Shown here piece by piece: positions 1 to 7,764 of a stretch of DNA of 64,000 nt. Positions within the stretch are counted from its first letter, which is position 1. Every line of letters begins with the position of its first letter. The DNA is from Legionella donaldsonii (GTDB lineage Bacteria; Pseudomonadota; Gammaproteobacteria; Legionellales; Legionellaceae), in NCBI RefSeq assembly GCF_900452385.1, contig NZ_UGOA01000001.1, positions 815,501-879,500 on the forward strand. The letters run 5' to 3'. The position numbers and the translations under genes are program-made. The notes under the pieces are model-generated. The model made no database searches. It was not told the origin of the DNA and was given only the letters and a program-made list of their open reading frames with translations.

Positions 1-981
1 TAACAATTCCGTTGGGGCCATAAACGCCACTTGATAGCCATTCGCAATGGCTTGTAAAGCAGCCATTGCTGCTACCACCGTTTTACCAGAACCCACATCA
101 CCTTGAACCAGGCGTAACATGGGTTTTGATTGTGATAAATCTTTCGCTATTTCTTCACTGATGCGTTGTTGTGCCGCTGTTAATACAAAGGGTAACTGCT
201 CAATAAAGCGCGTCTGTAATTCCTGATTTTGGGAAATCAGTGGTGCTGATAACTGGCTTCTATGCTGCCTGGCAAATTGCATGGCCAGGCGCTGCCCCAA
301 TAACTCATCAAATACCAGACGCTGCAGAGCAGGGTGTGTGCCTTCTTCTAAGGTTTGTAAGGAAATGTCGGGGGGTGGATTATGCAATGTTGTAAGGGCC
401 TGTGCGAGAGGGTAAAACTGCTGTTGTTGTAGCTCTTCTGTCGTCATCCATTCCAATTCGTCGATGGTTTCTTGGCAGGTTTGCAGGGCTATTTTGACCA
501 GTTGTCGCAGGCGGCTTTGTGTCAAACCTTGTGTTGAAGGATAAATCGGTGTCAGGGTTTCATCCACTATACAATCTTCTTCATTTGCTAATAATTGGTA
601 TTCCGGGTGAATCATTTCAAACTTATTAGCAAATTCGCGTACTTCCCCAAAGGCACGTATCAGAGTACATTCTTGCAGTGCTTTGATTTGTTGTTTATTA
701 AAGTGAAAAAAGCGCAGCTGCAAAATACCGGTTTTATCTTCCACATGGCAATAAAGCATCATGCGCTTGCCATATTTCACCTCTGTTTTGCAGACTCTGC
801 CAACAATCACAGCCCAGTCATTGGCGCGCAGGTCACGAATGGCTGTAATGCGAGTTCTATCCTGGTAGCGATAGGGTAGATGAAAGAGCAGATCAGCGAC
901 TGTGGTTATACCACATTTGCTAAGTTTGGCACTCAATGTCGGGCCTACCCCTGCTAAAATTTCACAAGATTGATGTAACAC
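1..981 (-). CDS. recG: ATP-dependent DNA helicase RecG (N-terminal part, 3' end outside window)
   Basis: RecG remodels stalled replication forks and branched DNA in the cytoplasm. About 327 residues are visible, roughly the first half of a protein usually near 690 residues. The N-terminal wedge region contains the typical ILAGVGPTLSAKL and LPYRYQDRT segments. At the window edge comes the helicase Walker A loop, GDVGSGKT, followed by MAPTELL. The reading frame is open to base 1. The chosen start is a GTG at 981 (VLHQSCEILAGVG), because an in-frame ATG just upstream is not seen. The gene is divergent from the permease at 1041. Identity is secure; the exact start is not. Confidence 0.93.
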   Translation of the reverse strand, partial: MLHQSCEILAGVGPTLSAKLSKCGITTVADLLFHLPYRYQDRTRITAIRDLRANDWAVIVGRVCKTEVKYGKRMMLYCHVEDKTGILQLRFFHFNKQQIKALQECTLIRAFGEVREFANKFEMIHPEYQLLANEEDCIVDETLTPIYPSTQGLTQSRLRQLVKIALQTCQETIDELEWMTTEELQQQQFYPLAQALTTLHNPPPDISLQTLEEGTHPALQRLVFDELLGQRLAMQFARQHRSQLSAPLISQNQELQTRFIEQLPFVLTAAQQRISEEIAKDLSQSKPMLRLVQGDVGSGKTVVAAMAALQAIANGYQVAFMAPTELL

Positions 982-1040
982 AGTATGATTTGTAAGAAAA
1001 AAAACTCATAATAGCAGAAAATAAGTTACTGTTGACCTTT

Positions 1041-2114
1041 ATGACTATAAATGCTGGAACAAGGGTTCGTACCGTTACATTTGCAGCCAGTTTGATTTTA
1101 GTATCGATCATCGGCTATTTGCTTATTGCTGGTCGCAGTTTATTAATTCCTATCGTTATTGCAGTCTTTATCTGGCACCTGTTAAACACAATCCATAACG
1201 CTGTGCAGCGGACGCCTTTTGTTGGTCCCCGGTTACCTAATTGGCTTAGTATGGTATTGGCGTTATTGGTAGTAGCACTTCTGGTAAAGATTCTCATTGA
1301 TATTATTAGTAATAATGTCAATGACGTGATTGCGGCTTCCTCTCGTTATCAGGAGAATTTGACTAATATTTTTAATAGGGTGGATGAGCGTTTTCATATT
1401 AAAACCCTGGCAAATGTGGATGGTTTTATACGTGGTCTTAGTTTGCAGGGTATTTTAGTCAACATTTACGGTGTTTTTACCACTATCACAGGCTCTGCCG
1501 TTTTAATCGCTCTCTATGTCATTTTTTTATTTGTAGAACAACATTTTTTCACTCAAAAGCTGGACGCTCTTTTTCCTCAGGCTGGCCATCGCCAATTGGT
1601 CAATAACATCATTACCCACATTGTAAAGGATACCCAAACCTATTTGGGTTTAAAAACCCTGTTAAGTATACTTACAGCAACGACGAGTTGGATTATTATG
1701 AAATGCGTCGGTTTGGATTTTGCAGAATTCTGGGCCTTACTTATTTTTTTCTTAAATTTTATTCCCAATATTGGTGCTATCCTCGCGACAGCTTTTCCTG
1801 CCTTATTGGCGCTAATTCAATTTCAAAGTTGGCTGCCTTTTATAATCATTACTTCAGGCCTTGTCGCCATACAGTTTATTGTTGGTAATCTTGTTGAACC
1901 ACGCTTTTTAGGAAAATCATTAAATTTAAGTGCTCTGGTCATTTTATTTGCCTTGGCTTTATGGGGGGCTGTCTGGGGTGTTTTAGGCATGTTTCTTTCG
2001 GTGCCTATTACCGTCATGATGATGATTATTTTTGCTCATTTTGAGGCAACCCGGCCTTTGGCCATTATGTTGTCGCAGGATGGGCAAATACACAAGGCCT
2101 ACGAAACCTTATAG
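1041..2114 (+). CDS. AI-2E family transporter (PerM/YdiK-like permease)
   Basis: This is an inner-membrane protein of about 357 residues with roughly eight hydrophobic segments. The arrangement is that of the AI-2E/PerM family: two N-terminal helices, a soluble stretch around residues 90-140, then a C-terminal bundle. The C-terminal part carries the family-like segments FLNFIPNIGAILA and VGNLVEPRFLGKSLNLS. Some members export autoinducer-2 and others act as Na+/H+ antiporters, so the substrate cannot be named. A TTG at 1032 is in frame, but the ATG at 1041 is the simpler start. It is followed by a small membrane ORF at 2183 on the same strand. Confidence 0.85.
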   Translation: MTINAGTRVRTVTFAASLILVSIIGYLLIAGRSLLIPIVIAVFIWHLLNTIHNAVQRTPFVGPRLPNWLSMVLALLVVALLVKILIDIISNNVNDVIAASSRYQENLTNIFNRVDERFHIKTLANVDGFIRGLSLQGILVNIYGVFTTITGSAVLIALYVIFLFVEQHFFTQKLDALFPQAGHRQLVNNIITHIVKDTQTYLGLKTLLSILTATTSWIIMKCVGLDFAEFWALLIFFLNFIPNIGAILATAFPALLALIQFQSWLPFIIITSGLVAIQFIVGNLVEPRFLGKSLNLSALVILFALALWGAVWGVLGMFLSVPITVMMMIIFAHFEATRPLAIMLSQDGQIHKAYETL

Positions 2115-2182
2115 CGGCTGGCTTTCTAATAATTTTATTTGGTTTATACTGATAGAAACGGCTTCATTCAAGGCGCCTACTG

Positions 2183-2326
2183 ATGTCAGTTTTTAAGAAG
2201 CTAAAAAAATTTTATCAAGCATCTGCAGAGAATAGAACCCAGATTCATGTCTTTTTGGGCTTTCTTGTCATTCCTGTGATTGGTATGAGTCTTCTTTATG
2301 CCTATGTTTGTATTTTTTGGTTATGA
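2183..2326 (+). CDS. small single-span membrane protein, NapE/TorE-like
   Basis: This 47-residue ORF starts MSVFKKLKKF and has a charged N-terminal third followed by one hydrophobic helix, FLGFLVIPVIGMSLLYAYV, ending CIFWL. The pattern (acidic/basic lead, then FLxFLxxPxxxxxxxxxYxxxxW) resembles the NapE/TorE family of tiny inner-membrane proteins. No nitrate or TMAO reductase gene is nearby. A TATACT -10-like hexamer lies about 30 bp upstream, and AAGG precedes the ATG at a slightly long distance. It may be a real small protein of unknown role or a chance ORF. Confidence 0.45.
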   Translation: MSVFKKLKKFYQASAENRTQIHVFLGFLVIPVIGMSLLYAYVCIFWL

Positions 2327-2364
2327 ATGCACAGATCCAGGTTCTGATGTAACCTACTAATGGC

Positions 2365-3627
2365 TCATTCCTTTTGCGGATTGAAAACCTGCCCTATAAA
2401 GAGAATAACTCCTGATTGAGTATCATAGAGAATAAATAAAAAGGGATGGTTTGCATTAAATTCCATCGGTTGCTGTACAGCACTACCAAACATCACGACA
2501 GCCGTTGCAGCCGCCGCGACAGTACCTTTTTCATCAACTTCTATAACTGCCTTTTGAATTATATCGGAAATTGCCAACGCAGACGTTGTTATGTTGGAAA
2601 AGTCAGCTTTATCACTGAAAGCATCGATAACACCCATTTGTTGTAAAGGCTGTTTTAAGGATTTAAAGGTGGATGCCAGTTTGAATTTCGGCAGACTAAC
2701 AAGAACCTTGCGGTTAGTGGCGTTTTGAAGAAGCTGGGCAAATGTTACTTGAGTCAATGTTTGTCGTATTTCCTTTACTGAGTGAGTAGGTTTTGGCAAT
2801 AAGACCGCCATTCTTATGGTGCTTTTTAAATAAGGTAATTGCAGCATTTGTAAACGATCATTTTCACTATAGAAAAAGTTATCCAGCTTGCCCATCATAG
2901 CTGTTTGTAGAGGGTTTCCGTCTGATAACAGGAAGGGCTTTTGCTCCGTGGCTTCCGGTTTGAAGGGGGACTCCCATACCCCATTAAAATAAATCGCATT
3001 GACCAGAATGAGTTGCGTCGCTCTGTTAATCATGCCTGGAGTAATCAGCTCTTTGATATATTGGTCTGTTTTCTCTTCGACCCAGTTATTAATACGTTGT
3101 CTGGCAGCCTCAGGTGCTTTATTAAAATTAACCCGGTAAAAATGATTTATTTGTCCCATAGCGGCCAGGAAGGGCGTCTTATAAATCAAACGTTCTTCTG
3201 CCCAAAATGAATTAGCAATTAAAAAAGTGGATGATTGGTTGAAGCCAAACCATTTACCAGCGTGTTTAAATTTGCAACTGAGCCATCCCTGGCAATCCCC
3301 ATCGGGCATTAACGCGGTATTAATTTGAGCTAATTCAGCGGCATGATTGGTATTTCCTGGAGGAAAGTGAAGCGCTTGATTTAGCTGTTGTTGAGTATTG
3401 CCACTAGCACCATTAGCTAAAATAACGAGAAGGGACGATAGGCTATAGGGTGATAAAATAAGATTTTGATCGGTTGTGCCTAATTGTCGATAAAGATCAA
3501 AAGCGAACTCATTGAATGGTTGTGCTTCGGGGGCGAAATGGGTTGTTCTACTTGATACTGACAAAGCATAGCCCAGAAATAGAAACAGGAGAATAAAGAG
3601 ACATCCTTGGGGTCTTATTGCTTTCAA
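2365..3627 (-). CDS. exported serpin-family protease inhibitor
   Basis: Serpins trap serine or cysteine proteases by a suicide mechanism. From the TTG at 3627 the protein has 420 residues, normal for the fold, and begins with a signal sequence (KAIRPQG then a run of L/F/I). This TTG has a strong ribosome site, GGGAGG, 5 nt upstream. An in-frame ATG at 3714 adds 29 polar residues that would spoil the signal peptide. The C-terminus has the serpin breach and hinge: VDEKGT at about 364-369, then AAAATA, as in inhibitory serpins. Aligned on alpha-1-antitrypsin, the P1-P1' bond falls at Ser382-Ala383, followed by the FNANHPFLF shutter segment. The location is probably periplasmic or secreted. Confidence 0.88.
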   Translation of the reverse strand: MKAIRPQGCLFILLFLFLGYALSVSSRTTHFAPEAQPFNEFAFDLYRQLGTTDQNLILSPYSLSSLLVILANGASGNTQQQLNQALHFPPGNTNHAAELAQINTALMPDGDCQGWLSCKFKHAGKWFGFNQSSTFLIANSFWAEERLIYKTPFLAAMGQINHFYRVNFNKAPEAARQRINNWVEEKTDQYIKELITPGMINRATQLILVNAIYFNGVWESPFKPEATEQKPFLLSDGNPLQTAMMGKLDNFFYSENDRLQMLQLPYLKSTIRMAVLLPKPTHSVKEIRQTLTQVTFAQLLQNATNRKVLVSLPKFKLASTFKSLKQPLQQMGVIDAFSDKADFSNITTSALAISDIIQKAVIEVDEKGTVAAAATAVVMFGSAVQQPMEFNANHPFLFILYDTQSGVILFIGQVFNPQKE

Positions 3628-3737
3628 AATAGCCTCCCTCTCTCCCTGTGCGTCCGTTACAAAAAATTCCTTAGGAATAGTTCTTTTGTTTCCATAATAA
3701 TGATTGTAAACCATTCGGTCTTTTTTTATTCCAAATG

Positions 3738-3770
3738 TTTAATATTTTCTTAATCATTGATTGTTAAAAT
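3738..3770 (+). promoter_or_regulatory. PmrA-type tandem box and -10 element
   Basis: Two half-sites, TTTAATATT (3738-3746) and CTTAATCAT (3749-3757), repeat head to tail at an 11-bp period. They are followed after 7 nt by TAAAAT (3765-3770). This matches the CTTAAT-type direct repeat bound by the response regulator PmrA, with the second half-site in the -35 region. The same geometry recurs at 17498-17530 and 47242-47274. It predicts a transcript start near 3777, just ahead of the ATG at 3799. Confidence 0.6.
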
Positions 3771-3798
3771 AGCGCTCTTTGTGTTAAAAAAACAAGCC

Positions 3799-4503
3799 AT
3801 GATTATTCTTTACATTCCTTTTTCCAGAGATGAAGCAGGGGATCTGCCGAGTGGGGCTGCCTTATGGAAAACAAATCATAGAGTAAGCTCACAAGAGCGG
3901 TTGAAAGTTATTTATCATCAAGATGACTACTCTCCAGACTTAATAAGCCCGGAGAGTAAAGTTTATATACTTGCTCATGGTTACGAAGAGAAACCAACGG
4001 TAGTTGCTAATTGTGCGGAAGCCAGCCAAGCTATTTTCCTGGATATGGAAACTGTAACAAAGCGCTTTGAATATGATCTGCTTGTTATAGCTCCTTTTAT
4101 CACAACAGTGCACACTTATTTTTGCGGCTCACAGAAAAATAATTATGAACGTGCCTCAACCTTTCAAACTCAATGGTTGCGATCAGAGCAAGCTCCCATT
4201 CATTATTATGCGGGTAATCTTGCGACACCGGATAGAAATGGTTTTTTCTGGGCACAATCTAATAGCGAGTATGTTCCTTTAACCCGTTGTTGCCACACCC
4301 TGAATCCGACTTCAATTGAGGAAGAAGGCCCTAAACGCCGTAATATTAAGATGGAAAAAATATCAGCAATGTTCGCTCATCACTATGAAAAGAAGCGAGA
4401 AAGTTTTTTTACCCAAACTAAGGAAAATAGACAGGATTTAATTGCCCTTTATAGAAATAGTGATGAATCTATACCCGTGCTACCAGAGAATTGTAGCCTG
4501 TAG
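3799..4503 (+). CDS. orphan protein with clan CD cysteine peptidase-like His-Gly/Cys-Gly signature; effector candidate
   Basis: This 234-residue cytosolic-type protein has no signal peptide, and I do not recognise a named family. A first strand (MIILYIPFS) is followed by a hydrophobic strand ending in His60-Gly61 (KVYILAHGYE). Another hydrophobic strand ends in Cys109-Gly110 (TTVHTYFCGS). This hydrophobic-HG then hydrophobic-CG order is the hallmark of the caspase/CPD/gingipain fold (clan CD). The 49-residue spacing is like that of the MARTX cysteine protease domain. The C-terminal third is charged and helical. The ATG at 3799 is preferred because the -10 hexamer lies inside the longer TTG version from 3757. 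The PmrA-type promoter suggests Dot/Icm co-regulation; the peptidase function is inference. Confidence 0.6.
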   Translation: MIILYIPFSRDEAGDLPSGAALWKTNHRVSSQERLKVIYHQDDYSPDLISPESKVYILAHGYEEKPTVVANCAEASQAIFLDMETVTKRFEYDLLVIAPFITTVHTYFCGSQKNNYERASTFQTQWLRSEQAPIHYYAGNLATPDRNGFFWAQSNSEYVPLTRCCHTLNPTSIEEEGPKRRNIKMEKISAMFAHHYEKKRESFFTQTKENRQDLIALYRNSDESIPVLPENCSL

Positions 4504-4531
4504 ATTTCTTCCGTTTTAGTAAGAGGATAAA

Positions 4532-4556
4532 AAAGACCGGCTTAAAACCGGTCTTT
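4532..4556. terminator. bidirectional intrinsic terminator
   Basis: A perfect 9-bp stem, AAAGACCGG with CCGGTCTTT and a 7-nt loop, lies between the convergent genes ending at 4503 and 4570. The A run on one side and T run on the other suit termination from both directions. Confidence 0.8.
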
Positions 4557-4569
4557 CTGTAAATAACTC

Positions 4570-5178
4570 TTATAGCTTGGCCGCGATACTGCTTTTATCA
4601 TAGAAACGATCTTTATCTTGTGCGGCAAAGCCTTCAATTGCGGTTACCACCGGTCGAGTGACTAGGCTGATCGCTGATTTTAAGAAGCTTGCAACCGCTC
4701 CAACAAAGGCCGCAGCAGAAGCCAGTAACATTGTTCCTGCATTTTCCAAATGGGCGGATTTCTCCTTGTCTGTGCCTTCTTTAAAACCAGCGTGAATCGC
4801 TAAAGCTTGCGCTCCTTCCCATATTGCCATACCAAGTGCGGCCGTAGAGGCGATCATGCCAAGAGCTGGAATTGCAGTGGCACCTACAACTTCATCGAAA
4901 TAATCATGGCCATCGCGTAATTTTTCGCAAATAGTAAGATGTTTATTGGCTTCCTTTTTGATAAACGATAACAGATCATAAAAGCTTGCTTCAGTTCCGT
5001 CTTTTTCAAGCTTTCCGTATTTTTCTTTTAATGTATCAAATTTCTGTAGTGATTTAATCAGGAGAAAATGGGCATGATCGACATAATTTTCCACAGGATT
5101 TTGTTTTGCGTCAGGCTCTTTCTTTCCAAGCGATTTGTTTACAATAGCTTGTTTAGCTCTATCAAAGAAACCAGGCAT
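4570..5178 (-). CDS. orphan helical protein with a central hydrophobic hairpin; effector candidate
   Basis: No family is recognised. From the ATG at 5178, which has GGGAG at a good distance, the protein is 202 residues and begins MPGFFDRAKQAIV. The first half is charged and helical. The second half has two Ala/Gly-rich hydrophobic stretches, around IPALGMIASTAALGMAIW and MLLASAAAFVGAVASFL. They are separated by a lysine/glutamate-rich loop, a layout that suits a membrane-inserting helical hairpin without a signal peptide. An ATG at 5208 would add 10 residues but lacks the ribosome site. It shares a terminator with the convergent 3799 gene. Effector status is a guess from layout and neighbourhood. 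Confidence 0.7.
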   Translation of the reverse strand: MPGFFDRAKQAIVNKSLGKKEPDAKQNPVENYVDHAHFLLIKSLQKFDTLKEKYGKLEKDGTEASFYDLLSFIKKEANKHLTICEKLRDGHDYFDEVVGATAIPALGMIASTAALGMAIWEGAQALAIHAGFKEGTDKEKSAHLENAGTMLLASAAAFVGAVASFLKSAISLVTRPVVTAIEGFAAQDKDRFYDKSSIAAKL

Positions 5179-5419
5179 GATGCTCTCCCTTAAGGTCAAA
5201 AAATGCACATGTTTTCTTTAGTATAATATCTGTTCATTGAGAAAATAGTACAATCACCTTGCTTGACGGGCATTGGGAAATAAAAAAATAGAAATATCAA
5301 AAGGATAACCTTTCGCCTTTTCAAAAAAAAATTTTATACGTTGTGAATAATTATTGGCTTTGAAAGTGGGTTTTGACTCAGAATTAGCTAATCCAAGTAA
5401 CTTCTATCCTGAAAATGGA

Positions 5420-5962
5420 CTAATGTAATGCCCGGTAATCTGGAAAAAATGGCTCCCTTTCTTCTAACAAAAGCAGGACGGCTTTCTGAGTGGTTTCATT
5501 GTGGGGGAAAAAATCCATTGCTACTGCAAAACCAAGCTCATTTTCTTCATTAGACCAAGAGGCGAAGTGGAATAGGGGTTCTATACGTCTACTCATCAAT
5601 TTTAGGGCTATTTCATCAATCGCTGTGCGATGTTGTTTGCTGTTGGTTAGCATTTCTTGCAAGGTGGTATGGATAGCATATTGTAAGATATACAAAGCAT
5701 CTGCCGCGCTGTCATCAGTTGATTGAAGTTGAATGTGACTGAATTCATCATAGAGATGCGTTAAGTGATAATGACGAATAGGAAAATTTTGTTCAAGGAG
5801 TTCTACTTGATCGACGCCATCACATTCACAACGAAAAAAGAGCAAGCGTTGCTTGTGTTTATTTTTATCTGTCAGTTTAAAACAGCCTTGAAAGACAAAA
5901 GGTTTCTCCCAAACTGCGACGAGTATTAAAGTCTCTATATTAATAGAAGTAAATGGCGACAT
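5420..5962 (-). CDS. hypothetical protein, 180 residues
   Basis: No family is recognised. The protein is soluble, with alternating strand-like and helical stretches and no signal peptide or membrane segment. A cysteine-containing strand pair (LLFFRCECDG) lies near residue 45, and the C-terminus is rich in acidic residues and ends PFFPDYRALH. The start lies only 14 bp from the stop of the D-threonine-aldolase-like gene on the same strand, so the two probably form one transcription unit. The gap behind it, 5209-5419, shows only an AT-rich sequence with a weak AAAAGG/CCTTTT hairpin. Confidence 0.65.
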   Translation of the reverse strand: MSPFTSINIETLILVAVWEKPFVFQGCFKLTDKNKHKQRLLFFRCECDGVDQVELLEQNFPIRHYHLTHLYDEFSHIQLQSTDDSAADALYILQYAIHTTLQEMLTNSKQHRTAIDEIALKLMSRRIEPLFHFASWSNEENELGFAVAMDFFPHNETTQKAVLLLLEEREPFFPDYRALH

Positions 5963-5976
5963 GGTTGATTTACCTG

Positions 5977-7110
5977 TTACTGCGCAGCACCCCGTGCATC
6001 AATATCCCAGACATCAATAACGATGTCGTTGCTGGTGATATAAAATTTATCGAATAAATTGATGGTGGGATCACAATGCGGAACGATTAATTCAAGGACT
6101 TCTTTATTAGCTGGTAGTGGAGCATTGTTTTGGGCCGTTATTTTGCCATGTTCATCACCAAAGCCACCCCAATCGTAATTTAAATGAGGATGACTGATGA
6201 TTTTAGGTCGATTCACCGGATCAAAATAAAGTGCTTTTGTACCTGCATCAACAGTAACATGCTCCTGACGGTTACTACTAATGACAGTAGTCAGTAAGGT
6301 CATGGCATGTTGAAAGGTAGTGAACTGATGGGGATTTTCTTTGGAGCCAATTCTGGCGTAATCAACATCCATAACGGCATAGGATCCTGGTTGTATTTCA
6401 GTGATTTCTGCCACTGCGCTATCAATATCGTAGGTGCCTGTGCCAGTACCCGTTAAAATAGGGCAGGGCAGTCCCGCATTTTTAAGCATTTTTACTACTT
6501 CACTGGCCTGCTGCATTGCTTTTAAAGAGCTTTCTTGTCGTTGCTCATAAGAAATAATATGTTGCAAATTCCCTGCATAGCACTGGATACCAAGGAAGTT
6601 TAGCCATTTGGAATTTATAATAGCGGTTGCCAAGGGCAAAGCGAACTCAGGTTTAACCCCAGTCCTCCCTATACCTGGATCCAAATCAAGTAAAACATTT
6701 ATTTTCTGGTTAATGGAAGCAGCTGCTGTGGCGAGCTCCGCCATGTTCTCCTCATTATCAACGACTAGTATCGTATCAGGTGATTTTTTTAGGCAGTTCA
6801 ATAAGCGCCTTATTTTGTAGGCACTAACAAGGGGAGACGTAATTAGAAGACCCGTGATCCCCTGGTTAATGAGTACTTCTGCCTCAGAGATTTTTGCTGC
6901 GCTGATCCCAATTGCTCCATATTGGCGTTGAAGTTTTGCCAGTTGCGAGCATTTATGCGTTTTGCAGTGAGGTCTAAGATTAATACGATTTGTATCAACA
7001 TGTTGCTGCATTAATTTAAGATTGTACTCCAGCTTCTCTTTATCAATCACTAGGCAGGGAGTATCCAAGGCAAATTTATTAATACCCATAAATGCGTTTG
7101 ACCTGTTCAT
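5977..7110 (-). CDS. D-threonine aldolase / D-serine dehydratase (DSD1)-like PLP enzyme
   Basis: This is a fold type III PLP enzyme acting on D-3-hydroxyamino acids. The N-terminal alanine-racemase-like barrel starts DTPCLVIDKEKLEYNL, and the Schiff-base lysine is in LRPHCKTHK. Metal-dependent members bind a divalent ion through a C-terminal His and Cys, seen here in VPHCDPTINL near the end. The ATG at 7110 gives 377 residues, normal for the family. A second in-frame ATG at 7089 sits directly before the conserved core. The product probably degrades D-threonine or D-serine in the cytoplasm; substrate preference cannot be read from the sequence. It is likely co-transcribed with the 5420 gene. 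Confidence 0.82.
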   Translation of the reverse strand: MNRSNAFMGINKFALDTPCLVIDKEKLEYNLKLMQQHVDTNRINLRPHCKTHKCSQLAKLQRQYGAIGISAAKISEAEVLINQGITGLLITSPLVSAYKIRRLLNCLKKSPDTILVVDNEENMAELATAAASINQKINVLLDLDPGIGRTGVKPEFALPLATAIINSKWLNFLGIQCYAGNLQHIISYEQRQESSLKAMQQASEVVKMLKNAGLPCPILTGTGTGTYDIDSAVAEITEIQPGSYAVMDVDYARIGSKENPHQFTTFQHAMTLLTTVISSNRQEHVTVDAGTKALYFDPVNRPKIISHPHLNYDWGGFGDEHGKITAQNNAPLPANKEVLELIVPHCDPTINLFDKFYITSNDIVIDVWDIDARGAAQ

Positions 7111-7256
7111 TTTAGAGCGAAGGTTCGTTAGGGGGTAGGATAGCACAAAAAAGCCAGGCCCAAGTGCTCATAGAGTAGAAATGTAAACAACCCTTTAGTA
7201 GGTTTAAACCAATACTGAGAGGAGAAATCCTCTCCAATAGTCCGTGATACAATGAG

Positions 7257-7652
7257 TTACTCTATCTCAGGATAAATCACTGACCCCTTGTGACTGCCGT
7301 GCCAAATTTCTTCTTCACTTAATTCTGTTTCAATGAATTCAATGGGCGCGCCACATTCTGCAATCATAGCGACCTTAAATCCCGGGAAAGGCTCATAAGG
7401 TGCAAGAATCACTTCTTTCCCTGCCAGGGCTTCATCAAGGCTAGGTACTTGAAAGGCCACATGGACTTTGGTTTTTATTAAAGGATGTAACGGAGAGTCG
7501 GGTTCAAAGCGATGGTATTGAATACGATACTCACTGTTTTGCCCGCCACTAGTGTACATTTTGAAGGTGGAACTGTATTTTTCACCTTCACGGGGACTAT
7601 CCGTCGGTATACCCATGTGATGGTATTGATAGCCTGTTGTTTTTATAGTCAT
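7257..7652 (-). CDS. VOC-superfamily (glyoxalase-like) protein
   Basis: This is a 131-residue protein with vicinal-oxygen-chelate architecture. It opens YQYHHMGIPTDSPREGE, has a central strand HVAFQVPSLDEALAGKEVI, and ends its second module with GAPIEFIE. His at the start of the first strand, His in HVAFQV and Glu in PIEFIE fit the usual metal-ligand pattern. The reaction is unknown. It is transcribed away from the LysR regulator at 7765 with about 110 bp between them, the classic arrangement of a LysR gene and its target. Confidence 0.72.
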   Translation of the reverse strand: MTIKTTGYQYHHMGIPTDSPREGEKYSSTFKMYTSGGQNSEYRIQYHRFEPDSPLHPLIKTKVHVAFQVPSLDEALAGKEVILAPYEPFPGFKVAMIAECGAPIEFIETELSEEEIWHGSHKGSVIYPEIE

Positions 7653-7728
7653 TTTTTTGCCTCGTTGACAACCTTATAATAAGTATAATTAAGTCAAAAA
7701 AGTTGTAAATTTACTTATAATTCATTCA

Positions 7729-7749
7729 TTATGAACAATAAGTTCATAA
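7729..7749. promoter_or_regulatory. probable LysR-type operator
   Basis: A perfect inverted repeat, TTATGAAC-N5-GTTCATAA, lies between the divergent VOC and LysR genes and about 15 bp ahead of the LysR start. It fits the T-N11-A rule for LysR-family boxes and could serve autoregulation and control of the VOC gene. Confidence 0.6.
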
Positions 7750-7764
7750 TCAAGGTTCAAAGCA

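Noticed and set aside
595-879. 94-codon ORF on the plus strand
   Set aside because: It lies wholly inside recG on the opposite strand and has no protein-like features or ribosome site.
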